64,000 nt of DNA, from positions 12,091 to 76,090 of the forward strand of contig CAZKIO010000015.1 in NCBI GenBank assembly GCA_964552795.1. Reading direction: 5' to 3'. This DNA is from JAEUHZ01 sp964552795. Its GTDB lineage: Bacteria; Planctomycetota; UBA1135; GCA-002686595. The notes beneath the pieces were generated by a model. That model was given only the letters and a program-made list of their open reading frames with translations. It had not been told where the DNA came from and made no database searches. Both the position numbers and the translations under genes were made by a program. Positions 46,345-54,892 of this stretch are shown here, piece by piece (positions within the stretch are counted from its first letter, which is position 1; each line of letters opens with the position of its first letter).

Positions 46345-48114
46345 ATGCACGACGCGTTCCAGCCCATCCGCGCCCTCCTCGCACTCGCCGCCGCCGCACC
46401 GCTGGCCGGCGCGGGCGCGCTCACCCTGTTCGAGGGGCCCGCCGGAGGTCCCGGCGCGGTTCGCACCTACGACGACACGACGGGGGCGCTGCTCTCCGCG
46501 CCGCCGGAACTCGCCGACCTCACGCTGCTGCCGGTCGATCTCAGCCACCGCACGCCGCTCGAGCAGTTCCTCCCCGGCCGCGCGCGCCATTTCCCCGACG
46601 TGGCCGGCGCCGGGCGGATCGCGCTGCCGCAGAACAGGGGATCGCTGTTCCACTACTCCCGCGGCCCGGCCGGCGCGCGGACCTACGGCTACTTCTGCAT
46701 CGCCGCCGACGGGTTCCCGCGCGTCCTCGTCGAGCGACCCGCGATCGGCGCCGGCGGCGACGCGAATCCGTTCCTCGCGCGCGTGGCGGTCGCGCCCGAC
46801 GGACGCGCCGTCCTGTGCGCGACGCTGCCCGACGCAGGCGGCGATCTGCTCGAGGTGCGCATCGCGAGCACGATCCAGGTCGTCGACCGCACGGCGGGTT
46901 ATCCGCCGCTGCGCATCGCGCCGCGCGGCCTCGCGCTCTCGGCCTCGCACGCCTGGGCCGCGACCGGGCGCGGGATCCTGCGCGCCTCGCGCGCCGACGA
47001 CCTGCCTGCGGGCGGCGTGGCCTTCGCCGGTGCGCCGTCGCCGGCGCACTACAGCGGAGACCTGGTGCTGAGCCCGCGCGGACAGGCCGCCGCGTTCACC
47101 GCCGGCGACGATCCCTCGGCGCTGCATGCCTGGGTCGTGGGCGCGGACGGCGTCGCGCGGCGCGCGAGCCGCGCCGCCGCGCCGCTCTCCAGCGCCGGAT
47201 CGGCGCCCGCCGCGCTGAGCGGCCCGTACCTGGCGGTCAGCGACGACGCGCAGTGGTGCGCATGGCGCACCGAGGGTCTCACGCGCGAGTGCTTCGTCGC
47301 GCGGCCCGCGGCGCCCGCCGCGGAGGCGCCCGAGCAGCTCTCGTCCGACGCCCGCTTCCTCGACACGCTCGACGAGGTCGCCGTGTTCTTCTTCCGCGGC
47401 CCGGGCGAGTTCGTGTTCGCGATGGGCGAGCGCGCCCCGACCTCCGAGATCGGCATCGAAAAGGTCGACCTGTTCCGCGCGTGGCTGACGCCCGGCGCGC
47501 CGCCGGTGCTGGAGAACCTCACGCTTTCCTCCGGCGACGCGACCGAACCGTTCCTGAGCGTGCCGCAGATCGACCCCAGCATCCTCGTGCTCGCGCCGGA
47601 CCGACGCTCGCTCCTCTTGCACGACGACAGCGGGCAGGGCGGCGACCTCACGCTGCTCTCCGGCGAGCCGCTGACCGCGCAGGTCCTGCTGGGCGAGGTC
47701 AAGTCCTTCGACTGGATCGAGCTCGCAGGTCGGCGCTTCGGCATCGGCCTGCAACGCTCGAGCGGCACTCAACCGCACGAGGTGCACTCGATCCTGGCCG
47801 ATTTCACGGGCCCTCTGGTGCTGTCCGCGACGCTGGGCGCGGAGGAACCCACCGCGGCCGTCGCCACGCGCACCGACGGCTGGATCGCGTGGATCGTGAC
47901 CACGCTGACGGGTCAGCGCTTCGAGCGCCTGCGTCTGCCGACGACGACGGTCGAGTCGTGGGCTGGCTCCGGGCCCTTTGGCACCGCCGCCGACTGGACC
48001 GGCGTCGGCATCGCGTTCGGCACGACCGGCGCGGCGATCCACTGGCCGCTGGGCGGCGCACCGGCGCTCACGCTCGCCGTGGCGGGGCCGTTCCAGATCC
48101 TTGCCGGCCCCTGA
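46345..48114 (+). CDS. exported beta-propeller-like protein
   Basis: 589 residues with a signal peptide (ALLALAAAAPLAGAGA). The body is a series of short beta-strands, each like DLVLSPRGQAAAFTAGDDPSALHAWVV or LVLAPDRRSLLLHDDSGQGGDLTLL (in parts), the pattern of WD40/TolB-type propellers, but no family signature is complete. No catalytic residue set is visible. AAGAGG lies 6 nt before ATG. It is divergent from the kinase/sigma-54 regulator, sharing a 157-bp gap with palindromes; it may be a target of that regulator (inference). The function is unknown. Confidence 0.75.
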   Translation: MHDAFQPIRALLALAAAAPLAGAGALTLFEGPAGGPGAVRTYDDTTGALLSAPPELADLTLLPVDLSHRTPLEQFLPGRARHFPDVAGAGRIALPQNRGSLFHYSRGPAGARTYGYFCIAADGFPRVLVERPAIGAGGDANPFLARVAVAPDGRAVLCATLPDAGGDLLEVRIASTIQVVDRTAGYPPLRIAPRGLALSASHAWAATGRGILRASRADDLPAGGVAFAGAPSPAHYSGDLVLSPRGQAAAFTAGDDPSALHAWVVGADGVARRASRAAAPLSSAGSAPAALSGPYLAVSDDAQWCAWRTEGLTRECFVARPAAPAAEAPEQLSSDARFLDTLDEVAVFFFRGPGEFVFAMGERAPTSEIGIEKVDLFRAWLTPGAPPVLENLTLSSGDATEPFLSVPQIDPSILVLAPDRRSLLLHDDSGQGGDLTLLSGEPLTAQVLLGEVKSFDWIELAGRRFGIGLQRSSGTQPHEVHSILADFTGPLVLSATLGAEEPTAAVATRTDGWIAWIVTTLTGQRFERLRLPTTTVESWAGSGPFGTAADWTGVGIAFGTTGAAIHWPLGGAPALTLAVAGPFQILAGP

Positions 48115-48205
48115 CGACCCGACCGCGCGGCGCGGGATAGGCTGGGCTGGAGGGTCATCCCTGCAATCGCTCCGCCCGCTGCCCTCGCACCATCAGGAAT
48201 CCACG

Positions 48206-49042
48206 ATGCGCACCATCCTTTCCTCGCTCGTCGCCGCGGGCCTGCTCGCCGGCGGCGCCCGCGCGAGCACGATCGACGTGACCCAGAGCGGCTTCGGCTT
48301 CACGCCGCAGCACGTGACCATCCAGGTCGGCGACACGGTGCGCTGGAACTGGACTTCGCTGGGACACACCGTCACCGAGGGAACCGACGGCGTCATCAAC
48401 GGGAACGAGCTGTTCACCAGCCCGCTCGACAGCGCGACGCCCGTGTTCTCGTTCACGTTCAGCGCGGCGTTCGTGGGCGCGAACCCGATGCCCGGCGGCG
48501 TGTACCGCTACTTCTGCGAGCCGCACTTCTTCGCGGGCATGACCGGCACGATCACGGTCGTCTCCGACCCCGGGACGGGGTTCTGCTTGGGCGACGGATC
48601 GGCGACGCCCTGCCCCTGCGGCAACGCGAGCGCGGTCGGTGCCGCCGCGGGCTGCCTGAACTCGCTCGGAACCGCCGGAAGGCTCGGCGGCAGCGGCACA
48701 CCCAGCGTCAGCGCCGACACGCTGATGCTCGCCGGCAGCGGCATGCCCAACAGCTCGGCCTTGTACTTCCAGGGCACGGCGCAGCAGGCCGGCGGCGCCG
48801 GCGCCGTGTTCGGCGACGGCCTGCGTTGCGCCGCGGGCAGCGTGATCCGCCTGGGAACCAAGACCAACAGCGGCGGGGCGTCGAGCTATCCCGGCGGCGG
48901 CGATCTGTCCGTCTCCGTGCGCGGCGCGATCAGCCCGGGCGACACGCGCCACTACCAGGTCTGGTACCGCAATGCCGCCGGATTCTGCACGCCGTCGACG
49001 TTCAACCTGACCAACGGCTACACGCTCAATTGGCAGGCGTGA
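48206..49042 (+). CDS. secreted cupredoxin with six-Cys C-terminal domain
   Basis: 278 residues. Signal peptide MRTILSSLVAAGLLAGGARA, then a plastocyanin-like domain (about 22-120) with the full type I copper set: His 54 (SLGHTV), Cys 104, His 107 and Met 112 in C-x2-H-x4-M order. It should bind copper and carry electrons. From about residue 124 to the end is the six-Cys domain (FCLGDG, CPCGN, AGCLNSLGTAG, GDGLRCAAG, GFCTPSTFN), very like that at the end of the 36072-37256 protein. CAGGA lies 8 nt before ATG. It overlaps the convergent YwqK gene by 17 bp. With the multihaem cytochrome it may form an extracytoplasmic electron-transfer set (inference). Confidence 0.88.
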   Translation: MRTILSSLVAAGLLAGGARASTIDVTQSGFGFTPQHVTIQVGDTVRWNWTSLGHTVTEGTDGVINGNELFTSPLDSATPVFSFTFSAAFVGANPMPGGVYRYFCEPHFFAGMTGTITVVSDPGTGFCLGDGSATPCPCGNASAVGAAAGCLNSLGTAGRLGGSGTPSVSADTLMLAGSGMPNSSALYFQGTAQQAGGAGAVFGDGLRCAAGSVIRLGTKTNSGGASSYPGGGDLSVSVRGAISPGDTRHYQVWYRNAAGFCTPSTFNLTNGYTLNWQA

Positions 49043-49463
49043 CGCTCACGAGCGTCCCGCCGCGCCACGTCTCCTCGCGCGCGACCTTCCCGGTGCGACG
49101 GTGTACGCGCCAGATGCCGACGCGGTCGCCGTCCTCGTACGTGCCCTGGCTGGAGAGATTGCCGCTGGGGTACCACTCGATCCAGGGGCCGTGACGCAGA
49201 CCGCGCACGTACCGCCCGCGCGAACGCAGCGTCCCGTCGCGGAACCACGACGACCAGGTGGCGGTGCGCACGCCGCCCTCGTAGGCGCCCTCGACCTCGA
49301 GGCTGCCGTCGGGCCAGTACGAAGACCAGCGGCCGTCGAGCGCGGGACCCTGGCGCTCGTACGCGCGTGCGAGCGTCCCGTCGGGGTAGCGCACCTCGAC
49401 GTGCTCGCGCGTCTCGCCGCACGCCCCGAGCGCGAGGAGGAAGACGAGGAGACGCGGCGCCAT
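49026..49463 (-). CDS. small YwqK/MORN_2-repeat lipoprotein
   Basis: 145 residues, a shorter paralogue of the 33386-34276 protein. The signal peptide ends at LLALGACGE (Cys about 15). Four MORN_2-type repeats follow, such as GRWSSYWPDGSLEV, ATWSSWFRDGTLRS and GPWIEWYPSGNLSS, about 23 residues apart. No function can be assigned. Start ATG at 49463 has CACAAT 7 nt upstream. It is divergent from the FG-GAP gene (90 bp gap) and overlaps the cupredoxin gene at its end by 17 bp. Confidence 0.83.
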   Translation of the reverse strand: MAPRLLVFLLALGACGETREHVEVRYPDGTLARAYERQGPALDGRWSSYWPDGSLEVEGAYEGGVRTATWSSWFRDGTLRSRGRYVRGLRHGPWIEWYPSGNLSSQGTYEDGDRVGIWRVHRRTGKVAREETWRGGTLVSVTPAN

Positions 49464-49553
49464 GCCCCCGATTGTGGCGCACGGTCGGCCGCGGGGCACG
49501 TCTGCGCCACGACCCTCTTGCCGGATCGGCGCGCGGCCCGCAGGCTGGACCGG

Positions 49554-51191
49554 ATGTCCACCGCAGCGCGTCGAGCCGGGGGAATCGGGCTCTGTTGGGT
49601 GGCCACTCCCGCCCTGCTCGCCGCCCAGGGCGGCCTGCTGGGCACCTTCGACGCGCCCGGCCCCGCGGCGAACCACGGCGCCGCGGTCGCGGCCGGGGGC
49701 GACGTCGACGGCGACGGCATCGGAGACTGGCTGATCGGAACGCCCCTGGGCGACGCGGGCGCTCCCGACGGCGGCGCGGTCGAGGTCCGCTCGGGCGCGG
49801 ACGGCGCGTGGATCCGCACGCACGCGGGAACGGCCGCGGGCGAGGAACTGGGCTTCAGCGTCGCCTTGCTCGGCGACGTCGACGGCGACGGCCGCGCCGA
49901 CGTCGCGGCGGGATCGCGCACCTCCAACGTGGTGCGCGTGTGGTCGGGCGCGACCGGCAGTCCGTGGCTGACGCTCCCGGGCGACGCGCCCGGCGATCAG
50001 TTCGGGTTCGCGCTCGCGGGCCTGGGCGACGTCGACGGCGACGGTCGCGCGGACCTCGCGATCGGCGTGCCCGGCGGCGATCTGGGAGCGACCGACGCCG
50101 GCTACGTGCGCATCGTCTCGGGCCGCGACGGCGCGACGCTGCGCACGCTCGTCGGCGTGGGGCTCTCGACGGAGCTGGGCTACGCCGTCGCCGCCGCCGG
50201 CGACGTCGACGGCGACGGCGTCCCCGACGTGATCGCGGGCACCTCCACCGGCAGCAACCTCGCGGAGGTCTTCTCCGGCGCCACCGGCGCGCGGCTCCAC
50301 ACGTTCTTCGGCGACAGCAGCATCGACTGGTTCGGCACGGCAGTCGCCGGCGCGGGCGACGTCGACCTGGACGGGCGCGCGGACTTGGCGGTCGGCGCGC
50401 CGCAGGCCCTGCTGGGACCGGGGTACGTGCGCGTGTTCTCGGGCGCGACGGGTGCCGTGCTGCGTACGCACGTCGGAGCCGCGCAGCTCGATTTGTTCGG
50501 CTGGTCGCTGGCGCCCGCCGGCGACGTCGACGGCGATGGCCGGGGGGACCTCCTGATCGGCGCGCCGTTCGCGGAGACACTCTCGCGGCTGGGCGCGCTG
50601 CTCTTCAACGCCGGCGAGATCACCATCGTCTCGGGCGCGAGCGGCGCGATCCTCGGGCGCTTCGCGGGACGCGCGGACGACGAGCTCGTCGGCTGGTCCG
50701 CGGGCGGCGCACCCTGCGCGCAGGGGATCGCCGGCGCCCCCTCGGCCGGCGCCGGCGGCCGCGCGTACGCGTTCGACACCCGGCAGGTCCCGGGCTGGAG
50801 CAACTACTGCGCGGCCAACCCCAGCTCGCTGGGGGTCGCCGCGCGCATCGAGGCCGCGGGCACGACCAGTCTGGCCGCCGACGACCTGACGCTGATCGCG
50901 GTGCAACTGCCGCCGAACACCCTGGGTCTGTTCTTCCACGGACGCAGCCCCGCCCAGGTGGCCTTCGGCAACGGCTACCGCTGCATCGCCGGCCCGGTCG
51001 TGCGCCGCGGCGCGATCCAGGCCTCGGCCGCGGGCGTCGCGCAGCAGCCCTTCGCTGCGGGAAACCTGCCGCCGTCGGCGCGCGTGCGCGGCGGCGACGT
51101 GGTCCGCGCGCAGTTCTGGTACCGCAATCCGGCGGGCGGCGGCGCGGGCTTCAACCTGACCGACGGACTGCGCATCCTGTTCTGCCCCTGA
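49554..51191 (+). CDS. secreted FG-GAP (integrin-alpha-like) propeller with divergent C-terminal domain
   Basis: 545 residues with a signal peptide (GLCWVATPALLAAQG). Seven blades, six with a GDVDGDGxxD or GDVDLDGxxD calcium loop (for example GDVDGDGIGDWLIG and GDVDGDGRADLAIG), form an integrin-type propeller. After about residue 415 comes a C-terminal module (NYCAANPSSLG, DDLTLIAVQLPPNTLGLFFHG, AFGNGYRCIAG, FWYRNPAG, FNLTDGLRILFCP), which aligns with the six-Cys domain but keeps only part of the cysteines. It is likely cell-surface or secreted and may bind ligands or other cells (inference). No Shine-Dalgarno sequence is obvious. Confidence 0.85.
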   Translation: MSTAARRAGGIGLCWVATPALLAAQGGLLGTFDAPGPAANHGAAVAAGGDVDGDGIGDWLIGTPLGDAGAPDGGAVEVRSGADGAWIRTHAGTAAGEELGFSVALLGDVDGDGRADVAAGSRTSNVVRVWSGATGSPWLTLPGDAPGDQFGFALAGLGDVDGDGRADLAIGVPGGDLGATDAGYVRIVSGRDGATLRTLVGVGLSTELGYAVAAAGDVDGDGVPDVIAGTSTGSNLAEVFSGATGARLHTFFGDSSIDWFGTAVAGAGDVDLDGRADLAVGAPQALLGPGYVRVFSGATGAVLRTHVGAAQLDLFGWSLAPAGDVDGDGRGDLLIGAPFAETLSRLGALLFNAGEITIVSGASGAILGRFAGRADDELVGWSAGGAPCAQGIAGAPSAGAGGRAYAFDTRQVPGWSNYCAANPSSLGVAARIEAAGTTSLAADDLTLIAVQLPPNTLGLFFHGRSPAQVAFGNGYRCIAGPVVRRGAIQASAAGVAQQPFAAGNLPPSARVRGGDVVRAQFWYRNPAGGGAGFNLTDGLRILFCP

Positions 51192-51291
51192 GGCCGCGCC
51201 GCGCGGGGCACCGGGACATTCGGCCGGCTCGCCTCTCGCGGGGAGGGGGTCGCGCCGCGTACGCAGCATGGCCGCGGGCCGCCGCCGGCGC

Positions 51292-51297
51292 TACCGT
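51292..51297 (+). promoter_or_regulatory. possible -10 box (TACCGT) of the sulfatase-like gene
   Basis: TACCGT ends 8 nt before the TTG start at 51306 and no Shine-Dalgarno sequence lies between, as at other presumed leaderless genes. Confidence 0.35.
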
Positions 51298-51305
51298 CCC
51301 CCACC

Positions 51306-52700
51306 TTGTCTCCCCGTCGCATTCCGATCCTCGCGCGCCTGTCGGGCGCCGTCGCGCTGGCCGGCCTGTGCGCCTGCCCCTCCGCGCCGCGGCCGGTAGC
51401 ACACGGTCCCAGCGTCGTCGTGATCGCGATCGACACGCTGCGTGCCGACCGGCTGTCGTGCCAGGGCGGCCGCGCGGGCCTGACGCCGCGCCTCGACGCG
51501 CTGGCCGCGCGCAGCACGCGGTTCTCGGCGGCCTTCGCGCACGCCTCCTGGACGCTGCCTTCGTTCTCCTCGCTGTTCACGTCGCTGCCGCCCGAAGCGC
51601 ACGGTGCGGGCGGCAACGTGCGGACGGGCTGGTGCCGCCTGGACGACGAGCACGTGACGCTCGCCGAGCGCTTCCGCGACGCGGGCTGGCGCACCGCCGC
51701 CGTGGTGAACGTGGATTTCCTGACCGAGCCTTTCGGAACGGTGCAGGGGTTCGACCACGTCGACGCCCGGGTCTACGCCGACAACGAGCACGTGCGCCGC
51801 GCGGAGCAGACCACGGACGCCGCGCTGGCCTGGATCGGCGAGCGGCGCACGGAGCCGTTCCTCCTGCTGGTGCACTACTTCGACCCGCACGCCGAGTACG
51901 ACCCGCCGAAGGAATGGCGCGCGCGCTTCGCGCGGCCCGAGGACCAGACGAGCGACGCGTTCCGCTTCGGCATGCGCGACCACGTCGTGCTGCACCGCAA
52001 CGGCCGCTTCGAGCCCGACGCGAACATGCTCGCGCGCGCCAGCGCGCTGTACGACGCGGAGATCGCCTACGTGGACCATCAGGTCGGACGGCTGCTCGAC
52101 GGCCTCGCGGCGCGCGGCCTGGACGCCTCGACGCTCGTCGTCGTGACATCGGACCACGGCGAGGAGTTCGGCGATCACGGCTCCTGGGAGCACGGGCACA
52201 CGCTGTACGACGAACTCCTGCACGTGCCGCTGATCGTGCACGTCCCCGGCGCGCCGGCGGCCGTCGTCGACGCCCCCGTCGGGCTCATCGACGTGGCGCC
52301 GTCGCTGTGCGCGCTGGCGGGCGTGGCGCCGGCGCCGGCGTTCACGGGACGCAACCTCGCACCGCTGATCCGCGCCGGGGCCGCGCCGCCGCCGGCCGCA
52401 CTGGGGGCCTACGGCAGCTTCTGGTCGTCACCGCTCTCCAGTTGGCGCGACGGCGCCTGGAAGCTGATCGCGGGCGGCGACGCGCCCGAGCTCTACGACT
52501 GGCGCGCCGACCCGCGCGAGCGGGAGAACCTGGCGGGAAGCGCGCCCGACCGCGCGGCCGCGCTGCAGGCGGCGCGCGCCGGGCGCCTGCGCGCGCTGGG
52601 TGCCGGCACGCCGCGCCCGTGCCTCTCCGTCGAGGTGGATGCGGCCGCCATCGACCGCCTCCAGGGCGTCGGCTACACCGGCGGCGATGGCGACCGCTGA
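51306..52700 (+). CDS. sulfatase-fold lipoprotein without formylglycine motif
   Basis: 464 residues. The signal peptide leads to a lipobox-like LAGLCAC (Cys about 22-24). Sulfatase-family features: VVVIAIDTLRADRLS (metal Asp about 43), LLVHYFDPHAEYDPP, VVTSDHGEEFGDHGSWEHG, and a C-terminal YDWRADPRERENLAG. The nucleophile site reads T-L-P-S-F (Thr about 83) instead of C/S-x-P-S-R, as in the paralogue at 34367, so a sulfate ester is not an obvious substrate. It uses a TTG start at 51306. Its last 14 bp overlap the GT39/TPR gene, so the two are made together; modification of a surface glycan or lipid is possible (inference). Confidence 0.85.
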   Translation: MSPRRIPILARLSGAVALAGLCACPSAPRPVAHGPSVVVIAIDTLRADRLSCQGGRAGLTPRLDALAARSTRFSAAFAHASWTLPSFSSLFTSLPPEAHGAGGNVRTGWCRLDDEHVTLAERFRDAGWRTAAVVNVDFLTEPFGTVQGFDHVDARVYADNEHVRRAEQTTDAALAWIGERRTEPFLLLVHYFDPHAEYDPPKEWRARFARPEDQTSDAFRFGMRDHVVLHRNGRFEPDANMLARASALYDAEIAYVDHQVGRLLDGLAARGLDASTLVVVTSDHGEEFGDHGSWEHGHTLYDELLHVPLIVHVPGAPAAVVDAPVGLIDVAPSLCALAGVAPAPAFTGRNLAPLIRAGAAPPPAALGAYGSFWSSPLSSWRDGAWKLIAGGDAPELYDWRADPRERENLAGSAPDRAAALQAARAGRLRALGAGTPRPCLSVEVDAAAIDRLQGVGYTGGDGDR

Positions 52701-54762
52701 GGCCACGGCGCGCGGCGACGTGCGACCGCGCACCGCGCGGCTCGCACTGGCGGCGATCCTGCTCCTCGCGCTCGCGCTGCGCGTCGTCTACGTCCTGCAG
52801 TCGCGCGGGAACCCGTTCTTCGCCGCGCCCGAGATGGACGCGCTGTACCACGTGCAATGGGCCACGGCGCTCGCGCGCGGCGAGGAGTTCCAGCCCGGCC
52901 CCTTCTTCCGCGCGCCCGGGTACCCGTGGTTCCTGGCCGCGTGCCTGCGCGTCTTCGGCGAGGGACTGCTCGCGCCGCGCCTCGTCCAGGCCGTGCTGGG
53001 CACGGTCGCCTGCGCGCTGGTGTACCTGGTCGGCGCGCGCGCGTTCGACCGGCGCACGGGCCTCGTCGCCGCGGCGCTGGCGGCCGCGTACTGGATGCTC
53101 ATCTACTTCGACGGCGAGCTCCTGCTGCCGGTGCTCGAGGTCCCCACCAGCCTCGCCGCGATCCTGCTCGCGCTGCGCTTCGCCGAACGGCCCACGCCCC
53201 TCCGCGCGGCATGGGCCGGCGTCGCGCTGGGAGCGGCTGCGCTGGTGCGCCCGAACATCCTGCTGTGGGCGCCGCTCGTCGCGCTGTGGATGCTGTTCCG
53301 CGCGGGCCGCCCCACGCGCGCGGCGTGGGGCGCCGTGCTGGCCTACGTGCTCGCCGCGTTCGCGCCGATCCTCCCGGTCACCGCCTACAACACCCTGGCG
53401 GGCGGCGACCTCGTGCTGATCAGCTCGCAGGGCGGCGTGAACCTGTGGATCGGCAACAACCCCGCGTCGGACGGCAGCACGGCGATCGCGCCGGGCACCC
53501 GCCCGGACTGGTGGGGCGGCTACCACGACACCATCGCCCAGGCCGAGGCCGAGGCGGGGCGCGCGCTGAAGCCCTCCGAGGTCTCGGGCCACTACACGCG
53601 CAAGGCGCTCTCCTGGATGGCCGCGAATCCGCTCGACGCGGCGCGGCACTTCGCGTGGAAGCTGCGCCTCTTCTGGACGGACTGGGAGCTCGGCAACAAC
53701 CAGGACGAGGTCTTCTTCGCGCTGCGCTTCGGACCCGTGCTGCGCTGGCTGCCGGTCGGATTCGGCTGGACCGCGCCGCTGGGGCTCTTGGGCCTCGCGC
53801 TCGCGTTGCGCCGCTGGCGTGCGATCGGGCCGCTGTGGCTGTTCGTGCCCGCGTGGTGCGCCAGCGTCGTCGCGTTCTTCGTCTGTGCGCGCTTTCGCAT
53901 CCCGATGGTCCCCGCGTTGCTCGTGTTCGCCGCGTTCGCCCTGACGTGGTCCCTCGATCGTTGGCGCGAGCGCCGCTGGCGGCCGCTCGGCCTGGCGCTC
54001 GTCTCCGCGGCGGTCCTGGCGTTCCTGGTGCAGGCGGTGCCCGCCGCGGTCGACCGGACTCCGGCCAAGGGGCTGTGGCAGCTCGGGATCCGCGCGGCCG
54101 CGAGCGGCGATCCCGCGCGTGCCGTCGAGTTCTACCGCGAGTCGCTCGCGCACAACCCGCGCTTCGCCATCGCGCACCAGGACCTGGGGATCGCGCTCGA
54201 CGCGATCGGTCAGCCCGAGGCGGCCGAGCGCAGCCTGCGCGAGGCGCTGCGGCTCGCGCCGTCGCTGGCCGGCGCACGCCAGGCCCTGACCGAGCAACTG
54301 CTGGCGCGCGGCCGCACCACCGAGGCGCTGGGGAGCGCGCAGGCGGGCGTGACCGCCGCGCCGCTGGCGTCCGCCGCGCACTACGCGCTCGCGCGCGTGC
54401 TGCTGGCGCGCGGCGAGGCCCAGGGCGCCGCCGCGGTCCCCGAGGCGGAGCACACCCTGCGGCGGGCGCTGGAACTGGCGCGCACGCCGGACGAGACCTT
54501 CAACGCAGCCTTTGCCCTCGCCGAGATCGCCCGCCGCTCCGGTCGCGCCGCCGAGGCCGTGCGCGCGTACGAACGCGCGCTCGACGCGCGGCCCGCTCCC
54601 GATGCCGCGGGCTGGTGGCTGCGCTGCCAGGAAGGCCGCCTGGCCGCGCTGGCGCAGGCCGGAGAGATCGAGCGCGCGCGCTCCCTCGCCCGCGATCTCG
54701 CGGCGCGGCACGCGGCCGACGCGCGGATCCTGCGCGCGCTGCGTCCCTACCTCGGAGGCTGA
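52687..54762 (+). CDS. GT-C (GT39-like) membrane glycosyltransferase fused to TPR
   Basis: 691 residues. Ten or so membrane helices in the first ~450 residues, beginning LALAAILLLALALRVVYV, with the catalytic-loop Asp of the PMT/GT39 kind in PEMDALYHVQWA and later loops such as RAPGYPWFLAACLR. Such enzymes transfer sugars from lipid carriers to acceptors on the outer side of the membrane. The last ~220 residues are TPR-like helices (LGIRAAASGDPARAVEFYRESLAHNP; ALRLAPSLAGARQALTEQLL), probably a cytoplasmic or periplasmic docking part. ATG at 52687 overlaps the sulfatase-like gene by 14 bp. The acceptor is unknown. Confidence 0.82.
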   Translation: MATAEATARGDVRPRTARLALAAILLLALALRVVYVLQSRGNPFFAAPEMDALYHVQWATALARGEEFQPGPFFRAPGYPWFLAACLRVFGEGLLAPRLVQAVLGTVACALVYLVGARAFDRRTGLVAAALAAAYWMLIYFDGELLLPVLEVPTSLAAILLALRFAERPTPLRAAWAGVALGAAALVRPNILLWAPLVALWMLFRAGRPTRAAWGAVLAYVLAAFAPILPVTAYNTLAGGDLVLISSQGGVNLWIGNNPASDGSTAIAPGTRPDWWGGYHDTIAQAEAEAGRALKPSEVSGHYTRKALSWMAANPLDAARHFAWKLRLFWTDWELGNNQDEVFFALRFGPVLRWLPVGFGWTAPLGLLGLALALRRWRAIGPLWLFVPAWCASVVAFFVCARFRIPMVPALLVFAAFALTWSLDRWRERRWRPLGLALVSAAVLAFLVQAVPAAVDRTPAKGLWQLGIRAAASGDPARAVEFYRESLAHNPRFAIAHQDLGIALDAIGQPEAAERSLREALRLAPSLAGARQALTEQLLARGRTTEALGSAQAGVTAAPLASAAHYALARVLLARGEAQGAAAVPEAEHTLRRALELARTPDETFNAAFALAEIARRSGRAAEAVRAYERALDARPAPDAAGWWLRCQEGRLAALAQAGEIERARSLARDLAARHAADARILRALRPYLGG

Positions 54763-54805
54763 GGACTGCGCACGGACGCTCGCGACCCGCCTTCGATCGC
54801 GGGGG

Positions 54806-54845
54806 AAAAAGGACGCGGGCGGCGCCGCATCGCAGCACCGCCCGC
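54806..54845 (-). terminator. rho-independent terminator of the six-Cys protein gene
   Basis: On the minus strand an 8-bp stem (GCGGGCGG / CCGCCCGC, 54845-54815) with a 15-nt loop is followed by GTCC and TTTTT (54810-54806). It is the only terminator in the window with a clear T-tract. Confidence 0.75.
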
Positions 54846-54853
54846 TCCCGAGT

Positions 54854-54875
54854 CACGCGGCCGGTCGGCCGCGTG
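54854..54875. terminator. hairpin in the convergent gap
   Basis: A perfect 9-bp stem (CACGCGGCC / GGCCGCGTG) with a GGTC tetraloop, 17 nt beyond the stop codon of the minus-strand gene. It may assist termination from either side. Confidence 0.5.
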
Positions 54876-54892
54876 CGTCGATCAGATCCGGA

